A DNA stretch of 64,000 bases from Corylus avellana. Lineage: Eukaryota > Streptophyta > Magnoliopsida > Fagales > Betulaceae. Both the position numbers and the translations under genes were made by a program. The notes under the pieces are model-generated. The model was given only the letters and a program-made list of their open reading frames with translations, was not told the origin of the DNA and did no database searches. The DNA is taken from positions 20,745,841 through 20,809,840 of the forward strand of contig NC_081541.1 of NCBI RefSeq assembly GCF_901000735.1. Reading direction: 5' to 3'. Positions 49,187 to 60,220 of this stretch are shown here, one piece after another (within the stretch, counting starts at the first letter, position 1; every line of letters begins with the position of its first letter).

Positions 49187-49862
49187 GCTTTGAATGACTA
49201 CATATCAGCTGTGAGGAAGATGGCCTGTGAGATTCTTGAATTAATGGTTGATGGGTTGATGATTCAAACGAAAACTATGTTCAGTAAGCTTTTGATGGAT
49301 GAACATAGTGACTCTATTTTCAGCTTAAATCACTACCCTCCATGCCTAAAGCTTTAGGCCTTGAAAGGTAGGAATATGATTGGATTTGGAGAACACACTG
49401 ACCCAGAAAATCATTTCTACACTGAGATCCAACAATACATCTGAAAAAATCATATATCATTTGCCTAATTGCTTGTGCTTGTCTTTTATTTTTTTAGGGT
49501 AAAAAAAATCTCCTTGAAGGAGGGAGACGACCCACAAACCCTAGAACACACTAACCCACAAATCATTTCTATGCTGAGATCCAACAACACTTCTGGAAAA
49601 ATCATATATCATTCGCCTAATTGCTTTTGCTTGTCTCTCTTTTTTTTTTTTTTCTTTTTTTTTTTTTTTCAAGGTAAAAAAAATCTGCTTGAAGGAGGAA
49701 GACGACCCACAAACCGTAGAACACACTGACCCACAAATCATTTCTATGCTAAGATCCAACAACACATTTGGAAAAATCATATATCATTCGCCTAATTGCT
49801 TTCTTTCTTTTTTTTTTAATTTTTTTACAGTAAAAAAAATCTGCTTGAAGGAGGAAGACGAC
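49187..49862 (+). pseudogene. Captured gibberellin 2-oxidase gene fragment with internal triplication
   Basis: The plus strand encodes NDYISAVRKMACEILELM, then FSLNHYPPC, then (after a TAG where relatives have Gln) GRNMIGFGEHTDP, all from the middle of C19 gibberellin 2-oxidases. This is the iron/2-oxoglutarate enzyme family that inactivates gibberellins. The HTD residues include two of the iron ligands. The stretch EHTDPQIISMLRSNNTSG then recurs: repeat units start at 49391, 49544 and 49719. The first has a one-base insertion; the second reads EHTNP. N- and C-terminal parts of the enzyme are missing. An ATG at 49091 in the inverted end opens an 88-codon chimeric frame into the fragment. Not a working enzyme. 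Confidence 0.85.
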
Positions 49863-50092
49863 TACGCCGGTTTATGTGGTTTTTTTTTTTTTTTTTTTTT
49901 TTCTCATTTTAAGGCTGCCTACACGTGGTCCAGCTTGGTCCATACATCTATAGTGAGGGCAAAATTGGTACAAAAATTGCTAAAATGGCATGTGCTCCTC
50001 ACATGACGGGTTGACCGTCTAAGTTAACCCCCTTGACTGACGAAATGAGAGTTTTTGGCTCAAAATGGTAGTTTGATAGGGTCGGCTGGTAC

Positions 50093-52252
50093 TGTAAGGC
50101 CCCAGAAATTAATTAACTTGTAATTAATTCCATGGTTCATCTCCCAGTCTTATCCCTCGAGAAACAAGACTCAGAGACCTCTACTCCTCAAAACAGATGA
50201 TACTAAACAGCGGAAACATCAAGATTCTATAAACATTAATCATTACAGCCAGAGCGTCTACCAAGAAACATCAAAGTAGCTAAAATTATACTATACACAT
50301 CATCATTACAAGGAATCTATGTTACACCTTAATATGCAAGTATGCATCAAGCTTTTAAGTCTATAGCATAACTCAGAAGTACTAGTTACCATGAGTACCC
50401 GCCTAAGCGTGCAATAAGTCCTCAAGCATCTTTCGGGTCAAATCCTCCAAGATAACCGGATGCTTCGCAGAATCGATGCTATCCTAAATTATCTATAATA
50501 GCATAGTTGTACGTATGGAGAAACAGAGAAATAATATAAGGGTAGGTTCGATGACTTAGTGAGTATAAATGCACATGACGTACCCGTCATTAAATGGTGA
50601 ACTCAGTTGTTTATAAAGCACTTGCAACATTATGAGTTGACAGTTTATCGTGGATGTGATATAGATATAGTATATGCATATGATATAGAGTAACAGTAAT
50701 AGTTCAACTGAATGGTCTACCCGAGATATTATACATTCCCAGCAGGGTTGGCATTGTCCCGAGGGACCTGTAATACGACATCGGTGCCCCGGATATTGTA
50801 CGCTACCATACATAACATTAGTGACACGATCGAGTCTGACCTCAAGTGGCCCACACCACTAATGATGTCCATCCTATAGTAACCACCCATTAGGGAATAG
50901 TTGCGCCTTGGTCACGAAACCATTGGATCTAAAGCCTACACATACACACATTTGAACATAAAGTTAACCTGTATAGTAAGTCCATGGCCGTTATCCTGCA
51001 TGTACCGGTGTACCATGTCATACGATGCAATTAGTCTTATCAGTCTTTTACATGTATAGTTTTACAAGCCTCATTTTTATCTTGTTAATCAACACACGTT
51101 TTCACAAAAGAGAGTTCACAGTAGTTCTAAAATGTATTTCACGAGAGTTGCAAAATATGCATTTTTGATATATATAAAATAGACGTGCAATACGGAAAAA
51201 AGTAACAACAAGGATCCATGTGAGTTTGTACTCACCCCGGTTGTAAGGCTCCTCCGTAAAATTTTCTTGAGGCTCTATAACCTTGAATACTAAAAAAAGA
51301 CCTATCATTAGTTCTAAATTCAACTAAAACGAACCTAGAACATGAAGATAGAGGCTATCGAACGATTGGCCAAAGTGGCGTTCTCTAGAACACTTCTAAC
51401 CGTATGTCCGCCCAGAGGGCTCGTACATCCATTTTCGTGGCCATACGTTCGCTCAAAAAGTTTTAGGTAGAATCTCATTTGGTTAAACCGTCCTCCTATC
51501 CTCCCAAATCGATTTCTAAAGCTACCAAAAGGCTTTCTAAGACTACCTATCTCAAAATAATGTCTCCATGCAATAGAAAACACAATGGAATGCTAAGCCC
51601 AACTCTAAACAAGATCAATGGTATAACATGTCTAAATTTTCAAACCAACTTCTAAGCTACTCTAGAAAGCATTAAAAGAGTATAACGATTTAGAAAGAAA
51701 AGTTAAGCGCAGAGGGTTACCTCCTAGAAGCAACCTTCAAGAAAACACCTCTCCTTCTCCACAAAACACACTCACAAAAGGGTTTCTAGGAGCTTGGGGG
51801 CGAGTTTGAACGAGAAAAGGGCAATAGTAGGGTTAGTATTTATAGAGGAGAAAAGTTGGAGACGCTCACCAACTCTTCTAAAAAGTAGCGGACGTTCGGT
51901 ACTATAGAGGCGTGCGTCCTGTACTATTTACACAATGGTCCAAAGGCTGTAGCATACGTCCAGGTATTATCCAACCGTCAACCCAAAAAGTAGAGTACAT
52001 CCTATACTATAGGAGCGTACATTCGTGTACTATTTGCAGAGTACGGCATACTATTGTTAGCGTACGTCCAGTGGTTTCCTAGCGTACGTCCTCTACTACA
52101 GACAAGAGCGTACGTCCAGCAACTCTCGCGTACATCCGGTCAAAAAGTCTAAAATTTCCAAAATGCCCCTTTAGCTGTTCTTAGTGACCCAAAACCCAAA
52201 CTAATCTTATAACTAAGGTACCTAAGCTTAGTTAATTATGTGGGTCACTACA
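50093..52252. mobile_element. Solo LTR with perfect 5-bp target duplication
   Basis: The 2160-bp unit begins TGTAAGGCCCCAGAAATT and ends GTGGGTCACTACA. It is flanked by GGTAC (50088-50092 and 52253-52257). No interior is present, so two LTRs recombined. It contains repeated 'gcgtacgtcc' words (51920-52140), a GC-richer patch. By size and ends it is Ty3/gypsy-like. Orientation was not fixed. Confidence 0.85.
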
Positions 52253-52332
52253 GGTACAATTGGCAGTTTATGAAGAAAAAGTGACAATGCGTTGTAGTTG
52301 ATGGGGAAAAAGGTAACTACCCCAAAAAATTT

Positions 52333-52727
52333 AAAAAAATCATCCACAAATCCTTCCCACCCTTGATTTTGAGAATTGTTTATGGATTTGATAATTATAG
52401 CTAATTCTTATCCAAAATTAATTTGTCTCCTCTCCAATCTTGATTCAACAATAATTAAACACATGTACTAAAAGTGAGACAAGGCTCCTCTCAATTTTAA
52501 ATAAAATAGATACTATATATTTCATAATTAAAATTTAAAGTTGATGCATTTAAAGTGTATATGATGTCAATGTTAACACATCATTTAAAAAAAAATATAT
52601 ATATTATTCATCATTAAATGCTCAATAATAAAATAAATAACGTAAATTTAAAAAAGGAACCTATACGGTAATTATTTCGATAATTTCTAACGAATAAACT
52701 CCAGCCATCTTGGTTGCATCTCGTGGT
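52333..52727. other. Intergenic, no gene seen
   Basis: AT-rich sequence between two transposons; no coding frame or paired ends found. Confidence 0.4.
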
Positions 52728-52736
52728 AAAATATTA

Positions 52737-52898
52737 GGGGAAACTTCACTAAGGATCTCCAAACTTCCACCCGTTTTGAAATGCCCCATGAACTTCAAAA
52801 TCTCTCAATTTAGTTCCCTGAACTTTTAATTGTTCTTAATTTGGACTCTTCCGTTAATTTTAGCCGATAAAAATTCAAAAAAAAAGACAAAAATATCC

Positions 52899-52934
<36 letters not shown>

Positions 52935-53127
52935 AAAAAAACGTTTTAGAAATTGAAATTTTATACAAAAGTCCGGGGTATAAATGTCATGTGACGTTTA
53001 AAATCTAACGGAGGGGTTCAAATTGAAAACAATTGAAAGTTCAGGGGACTAAATTGAGAGATTTTGAAGTTCAAGTGGGGTATTTCAAAACGAGTGGAAG
53101 TTTGAAGGTCCTTAGTGAAGTTTCCAC
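52737..53127. mobile_element. Mutator-like MITE just upstream of the zinc-ribbon gene
   Basis: The 391-bp unit begins GGGGAAACTTCACTAAGGA and ends with the reverse complement of GTGGAAACTTCACTAAGGA. Arms of at least 130 bp pair closely. Flanks AAAATATTA (52728-52736) and ATAATATTA (53128-53136) agree at 8 of 9 bases. A T run of about 30 forms the loop. It ends about 430 bp before the start codon at 53555, so it sits in or next to the promoter. Confidence 0.85.
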
Positions 53128-53554
53128 ATAATATTATCTTTGAATTGTAATTGGGAGGAGAGCTCATGCTAACAAAGGTGAGGTTGCCCTCATGTTACCC
53201 TTAACACCCCCACAGTAGTCAATTCAACTAAGCAAGCAGTGGAGACCCTGGTGGCGTGGGAGCTGGTGTGGAGATCGGAGTGAGGCTTGGAAATCCGCTT
53301 TTGGCATCCGAAAGCCCAGCTACGGTCTCAGGTGTCAGGCTTGGATTACTCAAACCCTCCCCCTTCTCAGTCTGTATAGCCGTTGAACTTCTCCTTCCCC
53401 TTCAAAACCAAAACATCGACAAACCCTTCAATCTCTCTCCGTGCTTCACAGGAGAAGAAGATCCAAGGGGAAAGCTGGGGTTTATATCTGCAACCAATCT
53501 TCTTTCTTGGGGCTCGAATTCGAATTTCTCATAAAAAAGAAGTCTCAAGGAGGA

Positions 53555-56500
53555 ATGGGGAGTAGGGTTCCGGTGCAGCACTATAATCTTAGATCAACAA
53601 ATTCCTTCATCGGAAGCCCTTTGCATGACCTCAACACCGTCGACGCTCGGCCAGCCGACATCGAAGCCATCAGCGACGTCGATCGCGACGCCGTCACTGA
53701 CGACAGCTTGGACAACGACGACGATTCCAATGCCGTTGTGAGCTTCTCTTTGTTCTTCGGTTACACTATTTTATTATTATTATTTTTTTTTGATAAGTTC
53801 GGTTACACTATCTTATAGACATCTTGAGTTTGTGTGTGTGTTTTTTTTCTAATATAATTTAATGCTTTCTGTTCGGTTTCTAGGAAAGCTGAGGAAAGTA
53901 GAGGCGATATAAAAGAACTGAAATGGTTGAACTGGGTTTACTATAATTTGAGCTTGAAAGAATTTGTTTATGAAGAGAAAATTTTAGATTACTGTATTCC
54001 AAGTTTCGTGCTTGTGCTTAGAACTCAACATGAGTGGAATTTAAAAGATTTTTTAATTTTATTCTGAGGCTCTGAGACTTGATAGATGTCATGAATTTGT
54101 TTGTCTAAGCTGTTTATCACCTTTATGCAAATTAATGAAATCTATATGATATTTCTTTCAGGACCTTATGCATGATTCCTATAGGACTTCTTTACCGCTT
54201 CACGGTGTAGGAGTTGAAGAAGATCGCTCTAGCCTTGAGAACAATGGACCCGTAAGGGGTTCCTATGATATCTTGACAATTGATGGTAAAATTGATTTAC
54301 AAATGGAACTCTTATTTGGATTTCAAATCGAATTTCTAGAGAATATTTGTGCCTTGTATGGGATTGCTAATTTGAATTGTTCAACTTTGAACTAGATGTT
54401 TCGCCTGTTGAATCAACAAGGGCAAGATTTCTACAAATTATTGTGGATCATTTCATTCATGATCATGTGATTGAAGTGGCTGATTCCGAGGCTGACTATA
54501 CTGTTCAGTCTGGACAAGATAAACTGAATAAAAGGAAGACAAGAGAGGTCCAGTATGAAGGCGACCCGAGGTTCGCTTTACCCTTGATGTATGTGGCAAA
54601 TTTGTATGAAACTTTAGTTAATGATGTAAATAATAGGCTTGCTTCCTTGAATGGTATTCGTGAGAAGACCATTGCAGTAGCCCTTGAGGCAGCTGGTGGT
54701 TTGTATAGAAGGCTGGCTAAGAAATTTCCCAAGAGAGGTATTACATTTTCCCTCTTTATGCGCCTTTGAGATAAACAATTTGAATTCATCTACTTGTATG
54801 CTCTTGAACTTTGAATTTTTTTTCAACATATTGCATCTGGGCTTCTATAATATTTCTAATAGTGTTTAATGGTAAGTAAGTTTAGTGAACTTTGATGGTT
54901 TTTTTTTTGGTCCTAGTTTTGGGTTATGACATCTAGCCTCTCCATAAATTTAGTGTCTGTATCTTAATGCTTTTGTCAACAGGACCGTGTACTTTCAGAA
55001 GGAGAGAATTGGCAACTTCTCTGGAAACTAGGACAAGATTTCCAGAATTAGTAATACAAGAAGAAAAGCGAGTTCGTTTTGTGGTAGTCAATGGTTTGGA
55101 TATTGTTGAAAAACCAAATAGCATGCCAATTGATGATGCCGAGTGGTAAGTTATATGCTTGTTTCTTATGTTGAGAAGGAGTACATTTCCACTTCACTAT
55201 TTGATATGTGCCTATATATTTCTAACTTGTTTGCTCATGAATGCAGGTTTAAACGATTGACTGGTCGAAATGAAGTAGTTGTCTCTCCTCGAGACTATAA
55301 GTTCTACTCTCCAAGACACAAGTATAGGCGTGTTGCATCAAACTTAGTGTCCAACATGCCTGGTTTGCCTGTAAGTATGATATGCCTGTAATTATCAAAC
55401 TAAGGGGTCATCTTGAATGTGTCTTTGAAATTATATGACTGAATTGTTTCCTATATATCATTTAAATTTAAAGGTGCTTATATTAAAAATAAAATGGAAA
55501 GAAAGAAAGAGAAGTAACAGTTCATCTTCTAGAATAAGATCATCAACTGATGGTAATGACCATATTATTTTTTAGGGTTAAATGCAATTTTAATACCTGT
55601 GGTTAGGGCCAAAATCAAACAACTCTGTCGGTTTCAAAAAGTGTCACAAATGGTACCTGTTGTTAGGCGAAATACCCACTTGATACTTCCATCTAGGTTC
55701 CATCCATTTTTTTGACGGAAGTCCAAATCGCCCCACTTAAAATCATGACATGTATCTCTTTTGCCACATATCGAGGACATAACTCAGCATATTTTATGAT
55801 GTGGCCATGTGTCATAGGAGGTACCCTTGTTTTCTGTGCCACGTGAAAAGCAGAAAATATTAAAAAAATTACTCAAACTAAATTTTACCCAAACTTAAAC
55901 AAAAACAAGATTAAACCCAAATTGATTGAACCTAATTTGCATGTTCTTCCCAAATCACAAGAACAAAACTTTCATGTTCTTCCAAACATTGAAGAGTGGG
56001 GTAGTGTTAATTGTCGGTGATTTCCATTGCTTTCATCGCTTATCTAAGCATCATCCCTTCAATGGCCCAAACATAGTGAAAGAGAAGAGAAAGTGAAATC
56101 AGAGAGGCCTCATCGCAACACGAGCACCAATAGCCGCTGCTGCTCTCGCCATTCTTCTCTTGTTGCCATCTTTCACCTCCTCTGTCTCCTTATTTTCCAG
56201 TTCTTGCTTCATTATCGCCGCATGCTTCCTGGCCTGCTTATACACATACTCCACCAACTGCGCTGGGTCAAATGCGCCCTTTACTAACCTTTAGGACCAC
56301 TATGATAATCTGAGGTTGTGTATCGTACAATTACCCAATGAATATATCCAAACATCCAGATGAATCCACAACTACATAAGGGATGCTTGCTGGCTAGAAA
56401 GAGAAATGAGTTATGATTATTCAATAGTAAGCAATATTATAAACATAGCCATTAGCAAGGGTTTGAAGGAGATTAATCACAGTTGTTATTCAGGGATTCC

Positions 56501-59500
56501 ATAAAAGAAAAGAACAAGATCTCTATTCTTCCTCGCTCCAACCAAAAAGTCAAAAAGAAAAGGAAAGGGGAAGCATTGAAAAGTTTGTTTATTTATTTTC
56601 TGAAAATAGAGGACCAAAAAAAAAAAAAAAAAAAACAAAATCAAAAAACAAAAAACCTCTTCTTTCTTCTCTTCAGGCTTGGGCTTCTCTTTCTCCTCAG
56701 GCTTCTTCTCCTCCTCAGCATTTGGTTTGAGGATGGGAGAAATGAGCTTGACTTACCTATGACTCGAGCTTTGCATTTGTCCGAAATCGCTTTCTACTTG
56801 AGTAATTTATACTCTCTCTCTCTCTACTTGAGTAATTTATCTGAGTTGTTCCTCTCAACAGAGTACCCTAGCGGCAAGATCCCCTCTAATTTCTCCAATC
56901 TGACCTTCCACTGCAGTCATCACCTTATTCAAAGCAAGTGAGTGGGTTCAGGTTGAAGAGACTCTTGGATGTTTGGAAGAACATGAAAGTTTTGTTCATG
57001 TGATTTATGAAGAACAGGAAAATTAGGGTTCAATCGATTTAATCTTGTTTTTCTTTAAGATAGGGTAAAATTTAGTTTTGAGTAATTTTTTTAATATTTT
57101 CTACGTCTCACGTGGCACAAAAAACATGGGTATTTCCTGTGGCATATGGCCACGTCATAAAATATGCTGAGTTGTCCTCCCTATGTGGCAAAAGAGACAC
57201 GTATCATGATTTTAAGTGGGGTAACGTGGATTTTTGTAAAAAAAATGGATGGAACTTAGATGGAAGTACCAATTAGGTATTTCACCTAACGACATGCACC
57301 ATTTGTGACACTTTTTGAAACTGAAGGGGCTATTTGATTTTGGCCTTAACCACATGTACTAAAATTGTATTTAACCCAATATTTTAATGGTAATTACCTT
57401 TTACCACCATTTTTTAACATGGCCCAATGAACGGACACTTTTGACACTCGGTTACATTGAACTACCCTTTACTTACTAAAACCCCCTTATGTTAGTCAAC
57501 CTCATTAAAAAACTTGAAATGATGCAAATACCCTAAGTTTAGATACACAATTTACATAAAATACACTTAAGAGAGGGGCTGGTGGCCGGACCACCCCTAG
57601 GTGGTTCGGGGTGGTTCGGCCACCCCCCAAGCCCATAGGGGGTGCTGGTGGCTCACCGTGCCAACCCCATGAATTTTTTGGGGGTAGCTCCCTATGGGCT
57701 TGAGGGCTGGCCAATCCACCACCTGGGGGTGGTCCTACCACCCCCCTGGTTTTTTTTTTTTTTTTTTTTGTTAAAAAAAAAAAAAAAGTTTAAAGTTTAA
57801 GTTTTGTTTTTATTTTTTTTAAGTTTTTATTTAATTCTTAAGTTTTTAGTTTATCTAAATGTTTTTATTTTTTTACTTGAAGGTATTTCCGTCCTTAAAC
57901 AAGATTTAACATCTCAAAAATGAATATTCTGTTTGATTTAACGATATTTCCTAATGGCGGGGCTTTTTGTAAGTAAATGGTAGCTCAATGCAGCCGAATG
58001 TCAAGAGTGTCACTTCATGGTGCCATGTTGAAAAGGGGTGGTAGTTCATGGGGCAAATGGTTATTACCCCTATTTTTTATTTTCTTCAATATTTTTTTAT
58101 TTCAACATTTTCTTGTCTCCACAGTGACGATATATCTGTTCAAAAAGTTTGTATAGAAAATATAGTGTCATTCAACTTTAGTGGGATGTTATACTTTGTT
58201 ATTGCTATGCCTTACTGTGCAAATTGGGGTGGAGGTAACTTTTTGTATTTCTGATGTGCTTATTTTTCAGACGTTTCCTGTTGCGGACAATTCTTGTCCA
58301 TTGGCTACTGCTCAAGATTTCCGCTCTGTAAGTGAAGTAAGAGTTGCTTTCTTGCTCAATTTTATGCAATTGAGTTTTCTAATGCGTGAGTCTATGGTTT
58401 GTGTTTAATAAACAACCACATCTATGTGGGATTGGGTCAATGCTCAGTATCAAGCATTACCAACTTACAAAAAAAAATGCTAAAATACATTTTACTCCCT
58501 CAAACTTTGGCTGCTGTCAACTTGGTCCTTCAAGTTCCCAAACTTGCTATGAACACCCTGAAATTTTGAATTACTATCATTGTGGCCCTTTCATTAGGAT
58601 TTGTCAATGCTGAGACAGTAAATACCGAAAATGAAGACATATTGGTCATTTTCCCATTTTTAACGTTTATTTTTTATTTTTTTACTTCAACCCATCTCTT
58701 CACAACTAGTAATGTTCACACGAGACAAATATTTGAAAATGGGTGAAGGAACAATTGCAAAGGAGTCAAACTATAGAGCTATTAGAGCCTGGCTTGAGGT
58801 TGACCCTCAATCATCAGAGTGGGAAGAGTTCTTTCTAGGAGTGGAAGTCAACCCTCTCCTTTGGTACTTAGTTATTATGATTTCTTTTTGCTCCTTCTAG
58901 CTAGCTAGGTATTTTCTCTTGTATACTTTTTGTGTGTCTGGGTGCACTTTACGCTTTTAATGATACTTCAATTAATTATCATAAAAAAAAAAAGAAAAAG
59001 AAAAGAGTAAAAGTCAGCCCCTCTGGCGAAACCACATGTTTGACATCATGTTCATGTCAAAGGGTTGCTAGGTTGAATCCAATATACCTTTACCAATTAC
59101 ACCTCTCAATCTTTCCTAGCATATCTCGAAACATTCTGTCACAAAACGTGGTAGTTGAACTCTTTTAGAGCATCTTTAGTAAAAAACTATTTTGGTGAGC
59201 TAACTTGCTGAAAATGTAAAAAAAGGAGTCCCCAGTAGCCTAGCTAAAATAGTGAGGAAGGTTTGGTGAGTGAACAGTACTCACCAACTATAGTGAGCAC
59301 TCTTCACTCATCAAAGCAATAAAAAATCATTTTAATTGTTTTTTTCTCTCTCCTCCTTCTCTATTTCAATTGGACAAGTGCCTGAATAAATGTTGTGTAG
59401 ATTTATCCAACATATAGTTTAATTCTCTAGCATGAATGTCTGCTCCGATTAAAACATCAACACATAGATTGGAAGAATTCTAAGGACTTGGGTTTAGATC

Positions 59501-60187
59501 TTATTAAAATTATTGACTAGCTTTTAATTTCATTTTCTTAGAAGGTCTTTAAATAATTTTCAAATAAATGACCACTAAGAAAAGACAAACATTCAAAAAT
59601 ATAGATTTTTAGAGAAAGAACAAAGAAATCTTTGAAAAATAATATTTAAATGGAATAGTGAAAGTGAATCGCTAAAATGGTGAGACTACTGGGAATACTT
59701 AAAAAAGTTGATAGCTAAAGTAGAAAAAAGTGTGCTTGTAAAATTTGGTGAGGCTACTAAAGATGCTCTTAGAGTTTCATTTTATTAGCTGAATTGTTCA
59801 GAGTTCTTTTCTGTTTTTTCTTTTTCACCGAGAGAGAGAGATTAGATTTCTTTCTAGAATTTTATGCCTTTGCCATTGTTTGCAATTGAGTTGTTGGCCT
59901 AGGAGGAGGTGGTGTTCACTAGGTAAACTCAAAACTTCCTCTCGACGATTTGGGGTTTCATATGGTGAAATAGAAGAAATTATGGTCAAAATCATGTTCA
60001 AAGACATTTGAGCTTTGGAACATCCATGGCATGTATCATGAAAGCTAGAATCTTGTGCCCAATGGGAATGATTTAGGACTTGATACAAAGTCATTGTCGT
60101 GCTTCCTTTTAGCTTTCCATTCGTGCTTGCAAACTAGGAAATTTTGTAAATCACAAGAAATGGAAATAGGGCTGGATAGTGAGAAAA

Positions 60188-60220
<33 letters not shown>

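Larger units (their letters stand above)
48881..52323. mobile_element. Pack-MULE with long inverted ends, split by a solo LTR
   Basis: The left arm (48881 to about 49165) begins GGGGTAATTACCTTTTCCCC. The right arm is its inverted copy, from about 49868 to 50092 and continuing at 52258-52323, ending ggtaactacccc. Flanks AACAAATTT (48872-48880) and AAAAAATTT (52324-52332) agree at 8 of 9 bases, the duplication size of Mutator elements. The core (49187-49862) carries a gibberellin 2-oxidase gene fragment. A solo LTR inserted later in the right arm. Without it the element is about 1.28 kb. Confidence 0.85.

Noticed and set aside
53256..53565. Reading frames upstream of or overlapping the zinc-ribbon start
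   Set aside because: They begin at GTG or TTG rather than ATG, or have no protein-like content. The first ATG in the leader is 53555 and it opens the conserved-looking frame.
56820..56935. Plus-strand stretch resembling a leucine-rich repeat (LSELFLS…SGKIPSNFSNLT)
   Set aside because: It lies on the strand opposite the HIPP-like pieces inside the same MULE, is short, follows a CT-repeat, and fits only one loose LRR unit. The HIPP reading explains the neighbourhood better.
58712..58900. 62-codon frame in intron 6 (region with AWLEVDPQSSEWEEFF)
   Set aside because: It looks somewhat protein-like, but no splice sites join it in phase to the neighbouring exons and I recognise no family. It may be captured sequence, but the support is too thin for a feature.
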